A DNA stretch of 44,153 nt from Amphimedon queenslandica (lineage: Eukaryota > Porifera > Demospongiae > Haplosclerida > Niphatidae): NCBI RefSeq assembly GCF_000090795.2, contig NW_003546383.1, positions 1,590 through 45,742 of the forward strand, read 5' to 3'. The notes below the pieces were generated by a model. That model was not told the origin of the DNA, searched no databases, and saw nothing but the letters and a program-made list of their open reading frames with translations. Positions 1 to 10,083 of this stretch are shown in pieces. Position 1 is the first letter of the stretch, and each line of letters opens with the position of its first letter. The translations under genes and the position numbers were made by a program.

Positions 1-59
1 CTAAGCAACTGCCAACTGGGCTCTCTAAAACCTTAGCCTGCCTTTCTACTAGACTAGAA

Positions 60-669
60 ATGACTTGTTCTACCTCAACAGACGTTTCTTTTGGCTTCTT
101 GTGTGGCCTTAGAGGATATCACGTCTATCAGACAGTGTGGGCTCCGAGATTACATGAATTGCTTGCTACGAAGCACGAACTAGACAACTTACATGACCGT
201 CTTTGCTATAGCAGCAACAAAAAGGCTTCCAGGGCGCTTATCATCTGCCTCTATTGTAGGACACTTGCCGAAAGAAATATCAAGAGTAACTAGATACATA
301 ATGGAGCATGGAGCAGTTGTAACACTAAAAGTTATGGATATCCACTACTGCAGATCACCTTTAGTACAAGGAGGACTAGAAATCCCAGTCATGGCCCAGG
401 TTCAAATGACTAGTAATGTAAAGAATAGGACTGCTTTAGATGAATACAAAGTTCTGGTTAAAAGACTCTACAAGGAAAACATTGATGGAATTTTTGAAGA
501 TGCAACTGCTGAACTTTTGAAAGAGTTGGATGTGACAGATGAAGACTCAGAAGAAGAGATAGACAAAGAGGGAGAGAAAGAAGAGATAGACAAAGAGGGA
601 GAGATAGTAGAAGAGATAGACAAAGAGGGAGAGATAGAAGAGATAGACAAAGCTAAGAGGGAGAGATAG
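60..669 (+). pseudogene. HIRAN-like domain protein, frameshifted, with acidic repeat tail
   Basis: Two overlapping frames together make one HIRAN-like domain. Frame one (from 60) gives GYHVYQTVW and ends DNLHDR. Frame two (from about 199) continues FAIAATK, then IVGHLPKEISRV and GGLEIPV. HIRAN domains bind DNA ends in SWI/SNF-type helicases, and the pattern of a D-x-x-A-I-A strand followed by VGHLP is what I recognise. The frame changes at about 198-201, where one extra base separates HDR from FAIAA, so an intact product is not made unless this is an assembly error. After the domain the C-terminus is highly acidic, ending in four copies of an EEIDKEGE-type repeat up to the stop at 669. The gene probably starts upstream of 60, because the first frame is open toward the window edge and the in-frame ATG at 60 is only one option. 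A second copy of the domain lies at 2112-2392 inside a pogo element. The function of this family in invertebrates is unknown to me. Confidence 0.65.
549..660 (+). repeat. 24-bp coding tandem repeat (acidic)
   Basis: About four imperfect copies of a 24-bp unit (gaagagatagacaaagaggg plus gag and variants) encode the EEIDKEGE repeats at the C-terminus of the HIRAN-like gene. Units vary by small in-frame insertions such as IV between copies, so the array has grown and shrunk in frame. Confidence 0.8.
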
Positions 670-1934
670 AGATTCAAGAAGTTGAAGAACTGAATTAACC
701 ATCATGAATCATAAATAATAATTATTAATAACTATTAATAATTTAATAAGAAATTGAAGTTAGCGTGGACTTAAGTTAGCGATTTTTTAAAAATCGCTAA
801 AATTCGCTAAATTAAATACCCGCAAACAATTGTCTCCTTAAGGTAATACACATGTGTATTTACATGACATGTACCATAATAATCGGATATTGTCAGTTTG
901 CTAATTGTCACAAATGTTCATTTCTATTGAAGAATAATTTTTTTCAACTAACTACACAATGTGGCAACAATTTTAACTAGTCAAATGCAATGCATTAATG
1001 GGGCGAGCTTGAGTGATTTGTGGTATTGCACTGACTCTGCTACTAGCTAGGCTGCTTTTCCAGTTAAATCTTGAGTCTGGAATGCCATCATAGCCCTCTG
1101 AGCTATGTAAAAAACTTGTGTCTTTTTCATTCCAGCTAGCTAGGTCATTGCCGATAATCTCAAGCTTTCTTCTTGCTTCATACATGCATATGTGTTTTTT
1201 TTACAATATTTAATAATGCTACCACATTAGCTCATGGACTGATAAATAGATAGTAGTGCATACATGGGGCGTGACTAAAAGATGGATGTGTCTAAAGATG
1301 CACTTACATACATACATGTACATACATACAGAAGACTTCTGCTACAGTGGGGCTTGCCCAAGCTCACCCCAATTAAAGAAGCATGTTATTGAAATACTAG
1401 AAAGTGACAAGAATTTGAAGACACAAAGTACATGTACATGTGTACCAGTATACATTATACATGTACACATGTACATATCTTGACCCGTGTACATGTACAC
1501 TACAGTCAAATTGTGATTGCACATGTACATGTAGTATACACAGTTGTCATTATTGTTTTTACATAACACCTATCTGTCATACTATGTGTGTGATGACTAT
1601 GATGATTAAAAACTGATTGTTACCATAGGTAAGATGGATTAAACCCTAGTTAACTAGATGAAATGTTTGTGTGTATAAACAGTACCTCCCAGCTAAATTC
1701 ATGCCTATGTTGTACAAGTAACTTGCATTCGCCCCCCATACCCATCCACCTTACAAAACTCAACCATATATGCATGCACTAACTTGATGTACAAATTAAG
1801 TACAATGTACCTTAAATCCATTATTAATTATGAGTCCTAATTTTTGTATTTTTTGCTATTGGCTTTAGATTTGCAAAAATTAGTACTTGCATTTATTGAT
1901 AATAATTGAAAAAGAGCAACATCACACTAATTAG
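670..1934. other. AT-rich stretch without a recognisable gene
   Basis: No exon or transposase similarity is visible. The short open frames on both strands here (for example 973-1185 minus and 1256-1483 plus) have no motif and overlap simple sequence. The one notable element is the TGTACA palindrome cluster at 1419-1545, listed separately. Confidence 0.5.
1419..1545. repeat. Cluster of TGTACA / ACATGT palindromes
   Basis: Within about 125 bp the word acatgtacatgt and its relatives (tgtacatgtacact, tacatgtacacatgtaca, acatgtacatgtagta) occur at least five times. The word is self-complementary, so it could form small hairpins. Single copies of the same word are scattered through the window (for example near 4890, 5215, 6295 and 9300), which suggests a genome-wide motif, not a local locus. 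Confidence 0.7.
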
Positions 1935-2111
1935 TTCTGTATTTGTTCGATTAAACACCTGGGCGTTTAATTACATTGTTGTACATACATTAACAGCACT
2001 TTTAGCATGGGTGTTTAAACAAAGAGGGTGTTAATTCAGGGTCGGCGATTATTAATTTTTATGTAGATGGGCAGTTATTAAAATAAGCAGCAAGCAGAAT
2101 GGCTACTACTC

Positions 2112-2392
2112 AAGTATTATTATGTCTATAAAACTATTTGGACACCCTTTATTGGTAAGCAGCTATGCTTGATAACTGAGGACAACAATATAATGATTGT
2201 CATGCTGTAGCAATCATGAAAGATGGTGTTATAGTCAGCCATATGCCTCGAAAGTTGCTACCTTTAGCCTGGTTTTTTATAAAGAGAGGAAGTGAAGTAC
2301 ATGTAACTTGCGAATTAACAGGGCACAGAAAACTGGGAAATGGACTTGAAATGCCTTGTGCCTATATTCTTACAAAGGATCCAAGAGACTGA
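2112..2392 (+). pseudogene. HIRAN-like domain inside the pogo element
   Basis: From 2115 one frame reads YYYVYKTIWTPFIGKQL and then EDNNI; after a frame change near 2200 a second frame reads DCHAVAIMKDGVIVSHMPRK, then WFFIKRGSEV and GNGLEMPCAY, ending at a stop at 2390-2392. This is the same domain as at 60-669 (shared VYxTxWxP, HDxxAxA, hxHxPRK and GLExP positions) but diverged. It lies between the left pogo end and the 3' end of the transposase, on the opposite strand. Since it is enclosed by the element ends, it was either carried by the transposon as a second gene or captured. The frameshift makes it a pseudogene. No start codon can be assigned with confidence. Confidence 0.65.
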
Positions 2393-2504
2393 TTACTACA
2401 ATCAAAAAGTTATTAAATTTGAATTAATCATTTATGAGTGACTATTTATGATTAAATGTATGATTTTTGTTTGTTTAAGTTGTAATTGTTATATAATATT
2501 TACA

Positions 2505-3705
2505 ATTAATCATCATCAATGCACATCTCATTCTTTCCTAATTCCTCATCATTTTCATCCGAAGCAAATTGGTCTGCTGTGTCATTACTTTCTTCAGTTA
2601 GCTTCTTCATTTCATCTAATAAAACAGCCTTCCCTTCAGCACATGGTTGTCCATCTTTAAAGCAGTGTATCAAGTCATCTTCAGAGCCATCTGTAGCAGT
2701 TACTTTTAAATGAGCTTTTTAAAGTTCCAGAAGGAATTGATTCACATGACTGTTTCATCCAGCTGTAGATTAGACTATGAGATGGAGCTTTAAGATTGCC
2801 TCCTTTTTATTGATGACAAGAAGGCTCTGAGAGTCATGTATCACAATGCTGTCTCATATTTCTTTTAAATGATGCATTCCACACCACATCAGCTGCCTGT
2901 ATATATCGTGTGCAGCCTCCATGTATGATTGCTGTCTCTAACATAAGACGTGAACATTCTTCTTTTACAGCATCACCATGTATATGACAGCGATAGGCAT
3001 CCTATATCATTAAACTGGTTGAAAATGATAACGTTCCTAAAACATTCTTGAGATATTCAATAGTGAGGGAGTTATTTAACCACCCATTTGCACTGAAACG
3101 TACAATCAAACCAGAAATTGTAATAGAATCTTTAATAAGATGTGTACCTTGGCCTTTGAAGTTTGAAAACAACAAATGGTTTAAGCTTTGTTCCATCAGC
3201 TTTGGCTCTAAGCACAACTGTGTAATGATCCTTTTCATGACCACTACTGTTCGCTGGCACTGAGGGAGCTCCTGTGTGATTGTGTCACCAGGCATATCGA
3301 ACCAGCAAACGGTTTCATTCATAGCAAATATACAGTTTAGTGAATATTTTTGACTGAGTTGAAGTTTTCGCAAGTGAATAATAAAATCAACTAGCTTACT
3401 AATACAAGCAGCTTGAGGATTTTGACAAACTGTTGTTCTTTGTCTTAATGATAATTCATTCCTGTGCAAAAAACCTTGAAGCCAACCAGTACTGGCCTTA
3501 AACGTATTATTTAATGAAATAGTTGTAGCTTAATTGTCTCATAATCATTGATCTACTCACTCAAACATTTTGTTCACGTTAACCAGCAATCCACTGAAAC
3601 AATTGTTAGTCCATTTCAACATCTAATGCTTTCTTTCCAGCTCCATTCAGGCGCTTGTGTTTGCTTTTACCCACTTTCTTCAGTTATGTCAGTTTTTTTG
3701 TGCTC
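2505..3705 (-). pseudogene. pogo/Tigger transposase (CENP-B-like HTH plus DDE domain), broken
   Basis: Read on the minus strand the N-terminal part (about 3690-3520) gives KRLNGAGKKALDVEM, QLFQWIAG and VSRSMIM, the CENP-B/pogo helix-turn-helix pattern, interrupted by three stops. The longest open piece, 3469-3002, gives GWLQGFLHRNELSLRQRT (its first residues lie just upstream), KYSLNCIFAMNETVCWFDMP, FKGQGTHLIK and RFSANGWLNNSLT, the DDE_1 domain. The third catalytic block, DAYRCHI, follows in another frame at about 2995, then GGCTRYIQAADVVWNASFK and KAPSHSL, with further frame changes to the end at about 2505. Family members have D in the first block (A-M-D-E-T); here it is N. This transposase would bind the element ends and cut at TA. 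Stops, frameshifts and the D to N change all show inactivity. Roughly full length for the family. Confidence 0.85.
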
Positions 3706-4491
3706 GCCATTCTAGAATACATTTTCGGTCGGCACCTAAGTCTCTAGAAACAACAGCGATAGACTTCTTCTTTCAAAGAGCCACTGCTTTTAATTTGAAA
3801 TCAATATCTTAACACTTGTGCTTTTCCTTCTCCATGATACTCGTGGTACACTCGTGAGTACAGTACTGCACCCACGTGCACTTGTGTAGTCACACCCATG
3901 GGTGTTAAATTGAAGTGGGTGCTTAATTAAGCGTGGGCATTTATTGCTTTCCTGGATCCCCTGGCCTGGGCATTTATTTAAGGAAGGGCATTTAATTGAG
4001 CAGCGCGTTTGATTGAGCAAATACGGTACATGCTAAATCAAAACCATTAGCAAATTGCAAATATTTTGTCTTTTTAAGAAAAATAAATGACTTTAAAGTA
4101 CTTGTACATGACTGTATAACATAATAACGAATTATGTGAGATGTGCTCTGTGAAAATGATTAAAGGACTTTATGTTGACTTGTCAGACCTAGTATGTAAA
4201 CTTACGGCTGAATTGTACAAAATAATTGTGTTATTGATACATAGTGTCTTCCATGATTAGTCAATTAAAACTTAGTAGAAATTTGTTAAATTAATACAAT
4301 TTTAACTGCATCTTAATTGTAACTCCATAAATATGCATGTACATTGTAATAATTGATTAATTTGTTTTACTATATTTTAGACACTTTTCTTGACTTTTGG
4401 GTTTATGTGACTATTAAGGCAAACGTCAGAGATATGGTTTGCGAATAACTACATGTATTTGTAATCTTGCCTGACCAATTTCTTTCACTAG

Positions 4492-5150
4492 GCCACTAAT
4501 GTTCAGTTTATGTCCGAATATGGTAATCCTCAGTTAAGCATTGCTGAAGCAGGATACTATTTAACTACTCTTTCTGCTGCTATTAGCTACATCAAAACTT
4601 TATCTGCAGAAAAGCTTCAGAAACAAGAAGAAATGTTTGTTTTAATGAAAGTTTTAGGCTACATTTATTTTTATATTAATTTTTTTAGTAATTCGCAATT
4701 TGTATTATGTGAAATAGATGCTCTAAACTGGTCTGCTTCACAATGTGGCATTTTTATGGAAGTTGTTTCACAGAAAGAGCTTGTTGGATATGCACCAGCT
4801 GTTGTCAAGAAGTGGGTTTTGGATAAAAGCAGGTGAGACAAGTATTGTGACCTAATGCCTGATTGCATTCATGTAATACATCTATTGTACATGTATGTAG
4901 ACCATTTAGTACAGTTCTTGTTGAAACAAGTGACAGTAGTGACAAGGTACAAGTAGCTATTGTTCGGTATGGAGATATTTTTTGGTTGTTGTTGTGTATC
5001 ATATATGTATTTGTAGGTTTTCTAGTAAAAAATTGTCATCAAAACATGCTGAGTACTTTTATGACATTTTGACCAACTTTGATGTACATGGAATATGTTG
5101 CAGAAGTTCAGAAGATGGCTGTGTTGTCGTGGCTGACCCAAAAATATGTG
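4492..5150 (+). CDS. Unrecognised gene, internal exons (at least three)
   Basis: A polypyrimidine tract and AG at 4490-4491 open an exon running to 4832, with a GTGAGA donor at 4833. The reading frame gives MSEYGNPQLSIAEAGYYLTT, then DALNWSASQCGIFMEVVSQK. A second exon, 4901-4966, gives PFSTVLVETSDSSDK, and after a 50-bp intron (4967-5016, GTATGG to TTGTAG) a third exon, 5017-5150, gives FSSKKLSSKHAEYFYDILTN and then GCVVVADPKICG before a GTATGT donor. Phases agree at both junctions (phase 2 then phase 2). Within the first exon 4635-4688 could be a further 54-bp in-frame intron. I do not recognise the protein. It has no membrane segment or obvious motif. The 5' end lies before 4492 and the 3' end after 5150, and neither was found. 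It could be a host gene fragment or part of an element. The clean splice signals favour a real gene. Confidence 0.5.
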
Positions 5151-5491
5151 GTATGTTGATTTGATTATATGGTAAATGTATGTACTGTAATTTTATGCGT
5201 GTACAGTACCTGTACCTTTTGAACTTACATGTAACTTTTAGTACATGTAACTGTTGCACAAAAATGGCTTCTTTTAGATGGAAGTCATGCTGAATGATTG
5301 TCTCTATTATCAAGTGATTTAGCCACTTTAGCATGTCCTTTTGTTTCATTTACATGTATTTCGTCCTGCAAGCTTTTATGGCTTTATAGCATTTGTCATA
5401 GAAATATCCTCATCATTAGCAATTCCTATTTGTTCGTAAGTTTTGCTCTGAAGAGCCAAAAATTGGCCATCTATTATTTTGAAGACAATTG
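5151..5491. other. No convincing exon
   Basis: This follows the donor at 5151. A possible acceptor (ttcttttag) near 5278 leads into a frame that stops within a few codons. Otherwise AT-rich with scattered TACATGTA words. I see no further exon of the upstream gene. Confidence 0.4.
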
Positions 5492-5840
5492 TACAGTATT
5501 GTGTCCTTGATTGTCCAAGCAACTCTGTGCACCTCTAGCCTATTGAAGGAAATGTTCAGATAGCTGAAATAGCCTGAATAAGCAAAGTACAGCACAGAAT
5601 ACTGTAGACTGACCTATCCAATACTTTTTGAAATAAATACCGGTATGTATGACTTCCCTTTGTTTAACTCACAGAGCATTTGAGGCTTCTCTTACTAGTT
5701 TTCCTCTTGGTTAAGCTCCATGCTACAATACTGGTGATTAAGTATTTAACTAGTCTTCGCATGCACATTAGACTAGACACAGCGATTTGTGGGGTTTGGA
5801 TATACATGTATGAGTCGTGAATAGTGGAGAACTTATAGTA
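5492..5840. mobile_element. Degraded copy of a pogo/mariner-type MITE
   Basis: This stretch aligns over most of its length with the well-kept MITE at 14211-14563. Shared blocks include gctgaa-tag-cctgaataag, cagaat-c-gtagactgacct, the tail of aggcttctctt, and gcatgcacattag. Left (gtacagtattgtgtcc) and right (tttggata followed by a degraded end) termini correspond to the ends of that copy but are too mutated to show a target duplication. Confidence 0.65.
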
Positions 5841-6874
5841 TAGTGTGAAACAAGCTAAGTAGCTACTCTACTTTTGTGTAGGTAGTTTGCTGCTCCTTTG
5901 TTGCACATGTGCAAAGCCACCAGTAGTAGTAGTGCATGTGGTCAGCAGCAGACAGTAGCTCGACGGTTGAATCGAGTAAAAACCTCCTAAATGGGCTTCT
6001 GAAAACAGAGAACAGCGGTACAGATGAACTTGAACAGCACCGACAGGCAACAGAAGCTTTCTAAAGTCATTTGAGAGCCTCTTGAGTGTGTGAGCTTATG
6101 CTTCTACAGAACATGTGACTGGGCAGTATTGCAGTATTTCCTGGGTATAGTACAGCGAAGAGTAACAAAGTAAGCAGTGCAGCAAAGAGTAACAAAGAGT
6201 AGCGAAGAGTAACAAAGATTGGTGAAGTAAATAACTCTACCTATGAACTACCTGTGTACTACTTGTGCTACTTAGCTTTTTTTGCCTTGTACTATACATG
6301 TATTTGCCGGACTCCTACATTACATGTACATGCACTTTAGAATTGTACCTGTCTTAATTTAGTTTTGCAGTGATCCAGCAGTTTTATTGAAAAAATGATT
6401 TCAGAGGATATGGACCTGTGCACCTAGCAGAGATCAATAGTGTAAATATTTAAGTTTGTTTGCATTCACCTTAGCCTAGGATGTTGCTGTTGACTTTACT
6501 TTCTGCATTGGTTTTACAAAGCTAAAAGTACTTGTTGAGTGCCACAAGTAATTTGCTAAAAAGAGACCCTCAGAGGAATGCATCAGTATCTACTTGTACA
6601 TGTGTATTTTTGCACTATAATTAGTGAAATGAAAATGAAGGCTCGATCAGGACCTTAAGTGTGAGCTGGCCAACATTATGATGCAGCTTATAAACTATTT
6701 TGCCAGATGCTCTGGCTATATGAGATACATTGGTTGAATACAGCTGTGTGCCTTTTACATGGAGCTGGTATTCAACACTGCAGTGTTGATTGAGCTACAC
6801 TGTAGTGGTACTGATGCATTTTTTCTATCTGCAAACTCTGCTGCTGTTAGTTGCTAGTCCACATCCTGGTAATA
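5841..6874. other. No gene recognised; one short tandem repeat
   Basis: No coding similarity or splice-supported ORF was seen. At 6151-6222 a unit of about 17 bp, agcgaagagtaacaaag, is repeated roughly four times with small changes. The remainder is unique-looking AT-rich sequence. Confidence 0.4.
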
Positions 6875-7055
6875 CCGTATAGCTAGAAAATGTCTGTGGC
6901 CCAAAATTCTGGTAACATTTCATTCTTAATATTTTGGTACACAATTTTTTGGCCTATTTAAATGAAATGGCATGGTAAATATGCAAAATAAAATCTGCAA
7001 AAGTCATTTTGATAGCTATTTGCAAAATATTTGGGCCATAGAAATTTCTAGATGG
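6875..7055. mobile_element. Short MITE with TA flanks
   Basis: The left end ccgtatagctagaaaatgtc and the right end read inward (ccatctagaaatttctatgg) form an inverted repeat continuing through tggcccaaa on both sides. TA dinucleotides flank at 6873-6874 and 7056-7057. The size (181 bp) and TA target fit a Tc1/mariner-type miniature element. No coding content. Confidence 0.6.
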
Positions 7056-7414
7056 TAATAAGCCACACCCGTGTCAATAAACATTAACTGGAATGTGTGA
7101 AGAGTTTTGAGATATGGCGAGACAATAGTTCTGAAAAGGACTTGTTTAAGTAGCTCCAAAGAGACCAAGAGTTAGTAAGAACAAGAAATTTAATAAGTCA
7201 AGGGCACTACTGCAGGGGCTTTGCTGCATTGACACTGATGAAAGTATCGGTATCAACCTATTTTGATGAAAACCGGCTGATATTGAAATTTTATGTATAC
7301 CAAGCGGATATGAAACCAGTCATGCTCATGCTCTTTTTGCCAGATGTGACTGTGACATGACATATTTACTGGACACACACCTACTGTTGCCTAACAACCA
7401 CCACATTTTTAAGC

Positions 7415-7650
7415 ATGGCTGCTGAGTCATGCATGCCTCAAGAGGAAGATACAAACCATTCTGACTTTACATGTAGCTTGCTTTTGACTAAAGTCAAAGC
7501 AATTAAAGCATTCAAGATGGATGATCCAAAATCAAGAAGATCTTTTAAAAAAGATAGATGGTGTAGAGAAGAGGATAACTTGGAGACATTTGCTCGAAAT
7601 CTTGAAATTATGGCAAGTAATACCAAGGATTATGTAGATGTGTGTACATG
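7415..7650 (+). pseudogene. Unrecognised ORF interrupted by a TIR element
   Basis: An ATG at 7415 opens a frame with a hydrophilic, lysine-rich sequence (KTKVKAIKAF-like, then SRRSFKKDRWCREEDN and LETFARNLEIMAS). The frame runs into the left terminus of the inverted-repeat element at 7653, so its natural 3' part is displaced to after 8560. Fragments in the same orientation at 8600-8810 and 9736-9945 may be its continuation. I do not recognise a domain. It may be a host gene relic or an ORF from an older transposon. Confidence 0.4.
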
Positions 7651-7652
7651 TA

Positions 7653-8560
7653 CAGTACAAGCCAATAAAAACTTCGCGTTCCGTTTACGTTGAACGGCCG
7701 TTGGGCGTTTCAATGCTATATAAAAAAGTTTACTTCCGTTTATGGTCTGTTTTTCTATGGAGCGCGTTTTTACGTTGGCTCAACGTTTTGTCCTTGCCTC
7801 CTTGGTTTTCTTTACTCCACAGATACTACTATGCTCGTTCTTGACTGCCGCTCTGGAGATACTACTGTCATATCAGTTCAGCGTGGACCTCAACTCAAGG
7901 AGACGCTGTGTGAAGTCGAGGTGTGAAGTACTCGTGTCATTGGAGGACGGGCCACCAGGCTCGGTGTAGTCTAATTCACTTCAATTTATTGTGATAAGCA
8001 TTATTTATCAGTATCATTATTATATTTCTATCATTATTGTACTCTTACTTTCTAAAACTTGTAGTATATATATTATAATTTTATTTATTTATAAAAGATG
8101 CAAGCATCATGCATTGTGATCTTGGTAGGCTAGCAGGTCTATAATTAAATGATTTTATTTCTATAAATGATAATAATATAATAGCTGCTTCTTTGCTTGA
8201 CAGAGCACTCTTTCTTGTGACTACTTCTTGTCGTCCTATTGAATCATACAACATGAGAATAAGGTGGGTGAATTATATAAAATGCATGTCGCTACGTTTA
8301 CGACTTACCTGTCTCGTTTATCATCAACCATGGCTCGTAGTCATTCTGTAAGTGTATCTAAGAAAGCCTGACTCCTGAAGAAACTGTTGAAAAAGAGAAA
8401 AGTTGAGCAACGCTTGGAGCGTTGTTCATGATAACAAAAACTGTAGTGCCCAGACCCAACGGACCATGAACGGAACAACCACAATAAAAACGGAAACGGT
8501 GCTACCGTTTAATTGCCGTTCAACGTAAACGGAACGCAAAGTTTTTATTGTCTTCTACTG
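7653..8560. mobile_element. Non-autonomous TIR element, about 0.9 kb
   Basis: The terminal inverted repeats are about 46 bp with only three or so mismatches. The left end contains caataaaaactt then gcgttccgtttacgttgaac, and the same words occur inverted at 8512-8560. The repeat extends outward to CAGTA, with TA on each side (7651-7652 and 8561-8562), giving a TA target duplication as in Tc1/mariner or ISL2EU-type elements. The interior has only short frames (for example 7690-7926 plus), none with a transposase motif, so it depends on another element for movement. It interrupts the ORF at 7415. Confidence 0.75.
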
Positions 8561-10083
8561 TATGTAACGTATTTAATTGAAGATAAAGGGAATGCTTTTA
8601 CCAACAAATTTAGACATTAGAGAAGTTGAAATTTCTACTAAACAAATGGTCTGCCACAGTATCTTTTAGAATTAAAAAAGAAGTCAATCCCTGAAGTTGT
8701 TGTAAACTTATGCCTGACCAGCAGCAAACCACTTCATGGACAGTGGTTAATAAATGTGTACAATCACTTCAGCTCAATAGGTGGAGCTTCAAAAATATTA
8801 AAAGGATGAAAGCATAAGCCCCGTTTACACTATGCCTTTAAAGGGGTTTGAAACAGCTTTAGAAATAAACCAGTTGATGTGTGAACAATTTCAATGCTAG
8901 AGATATATACCCATCATGGATATGAAACAAGAAGTAAATTGCTTGTGCCATATTGCTCTTGACTCTAGATGTGACTATAGTGATGTGTAATGATGTAATG
9001 ATGCCTACACGTGAATAAGCATGGCTATCCCCAACACACTGTACATTTTTGCAATTAGGACTTTCTCTTTAGAAGAACTCAAAATGAATACCCTTGTCAT
9101 TAAAGGAGTGATACCTAACATTGAAACTTTAAGAAATTTAGAAGGTGAAGAGAAGAAAGCTATAGAACTTATTGCCCATTATAACTAAAATATAGAGATC
9201 TAGTAAGATTTTTAAAATGATGAAAATATAACACTACATGTATGTTAAAGATATGCTTCTGCCATCAAAATTCAGGAAACTTCATGAAAACCTTCATTTA
9301 TATACATGTAGGACTAATGCCCTTTTGCTGCTGCTAAGTAAACTGAATGAAATCTATAAGTATCTCTTGTAGTGAAGATTACATAATGTGGCAGTGCATG
9401 ATTGACACAATTTTAGAGAATAAACTTGAAATTTCCAAAGGTGGAATGACCAGGATATCATCAAGCCCTTGAGTACTTTCTCACGTTGAACAAAATGCTG
9501 TAAGGCTCAATGCTGCTTTTGTCATACGAAAGTTAGAGAATAAATTTAGAAGTATATGATTGTGTAATGAAGGCATATTGGAGGAGTGTATTGCATGAAG
9601 AGTGTGATTTTGACCAGGATTCTTCTGAAGAATTGTTGGAGACTACTGACAGAAGTGGGCTTTGCTATGTAACTGGTGCAGCATTTGATTTTTTGTAGGA
9701 GTTGAGTTATTTGTTTATAAAAATTTGTCATGTAGATGACCCAGAAGGATTCAGGTAAAAAGTTTAACAAACTTACAAACACAGTATGTAGTGACCCAGA
9801 TATGTCAGTATGGATGGAGTGCATACTAGGAATGAAAGACACCAAGAAAGCAACAACACTGCTGCATGAAATAGTGACTGAATGGATAAAAGTCAGAGGA
9901 CACTCTATTGCCAGTATGATGATAGAAGAGCACCAAAAGAAATAGTGTATCTGGGAAAAAAGAGGGCTACAAAAAGAACTAACACGTGATGAAAACTGAA
10001 CTGACACATCAAGTGTGATGGAAAATGGGAAGTCAGAGCACAAAAAATTGCCAAGAGATAGTCCACCAAAGAAACTGAGATAG
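8561..10083 (+). pseudogene. Degenerate coding remnants, family uncertain
   Basis: Several plus-strand stretches retain protein-like composition but in different frames with stops. At about 8670-8805: ELKKKSIPEVVVNLCLTSS, then KPLHGQWLINVYNHFSS, resembling a recurrent module in invertebrate repeat-encoded proteins (K-P-L-x-x-x-W-L-x-x-x-Y-x-x-x). At 9060-9185: EELKMNTLVIKGVIPNIET. At 9736-9945: SVWMECILGMKDTKKATTLL followed by VRGHSIASMM. They share orientation with the ORF at 7415 and are probably exploded pieces of one gene. I cannot name it. Confidence 0.35.

Larger units (their letters stand above)
1935..4028. mobile_element. Decayed pogo/Tigger-type DNA transposon with matching ends
   Basis: The right end, read inward on the minus strand, is taccgtatttgctcaatcaa, and the left end from 1935 reads ttctgtatttgttcgattaa: an inverted repeat of about 26 bp with roughly 20 matches (1935-1960 against 4003-4028). 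Both ends are followed by short subterminal repeats of the form g-g-c-g/a-t-t-t-a-a-t-t (around 1965 and 2010, and three or more copies at 3900-4000). Between them lie a minus-strand pogo-family transposase (2505-3705) and a plus-strand HIRAN-like ORF (2112-2392) in tail-to-tail arrangement. The TA target duplication expected for this superfamily is visible at the right end; the left end has mutated. Both genes carry stops or frameshifts, so this copy is dead. Confidence 0.75.

Noticed and set aside
468-677. Serine-rich minus-strand ORF
   Set aside because: It is the antisense shadow of the acidic repeat tail of the HIRAN-like gene.
973-1185. Minus-strand ORF (GNDLASWNEKDTSF)
   Set aside because: Protein-like composition but no recognisable family, no splice support and no neighbouring coding signal.
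1256-1569. Long overlapping ORFs on both strands
   Set aside because: They arise from the TGTACA simple-sequence cluster; amino-acid composition is repetitive (YMYM, CTC) and no motif is present.
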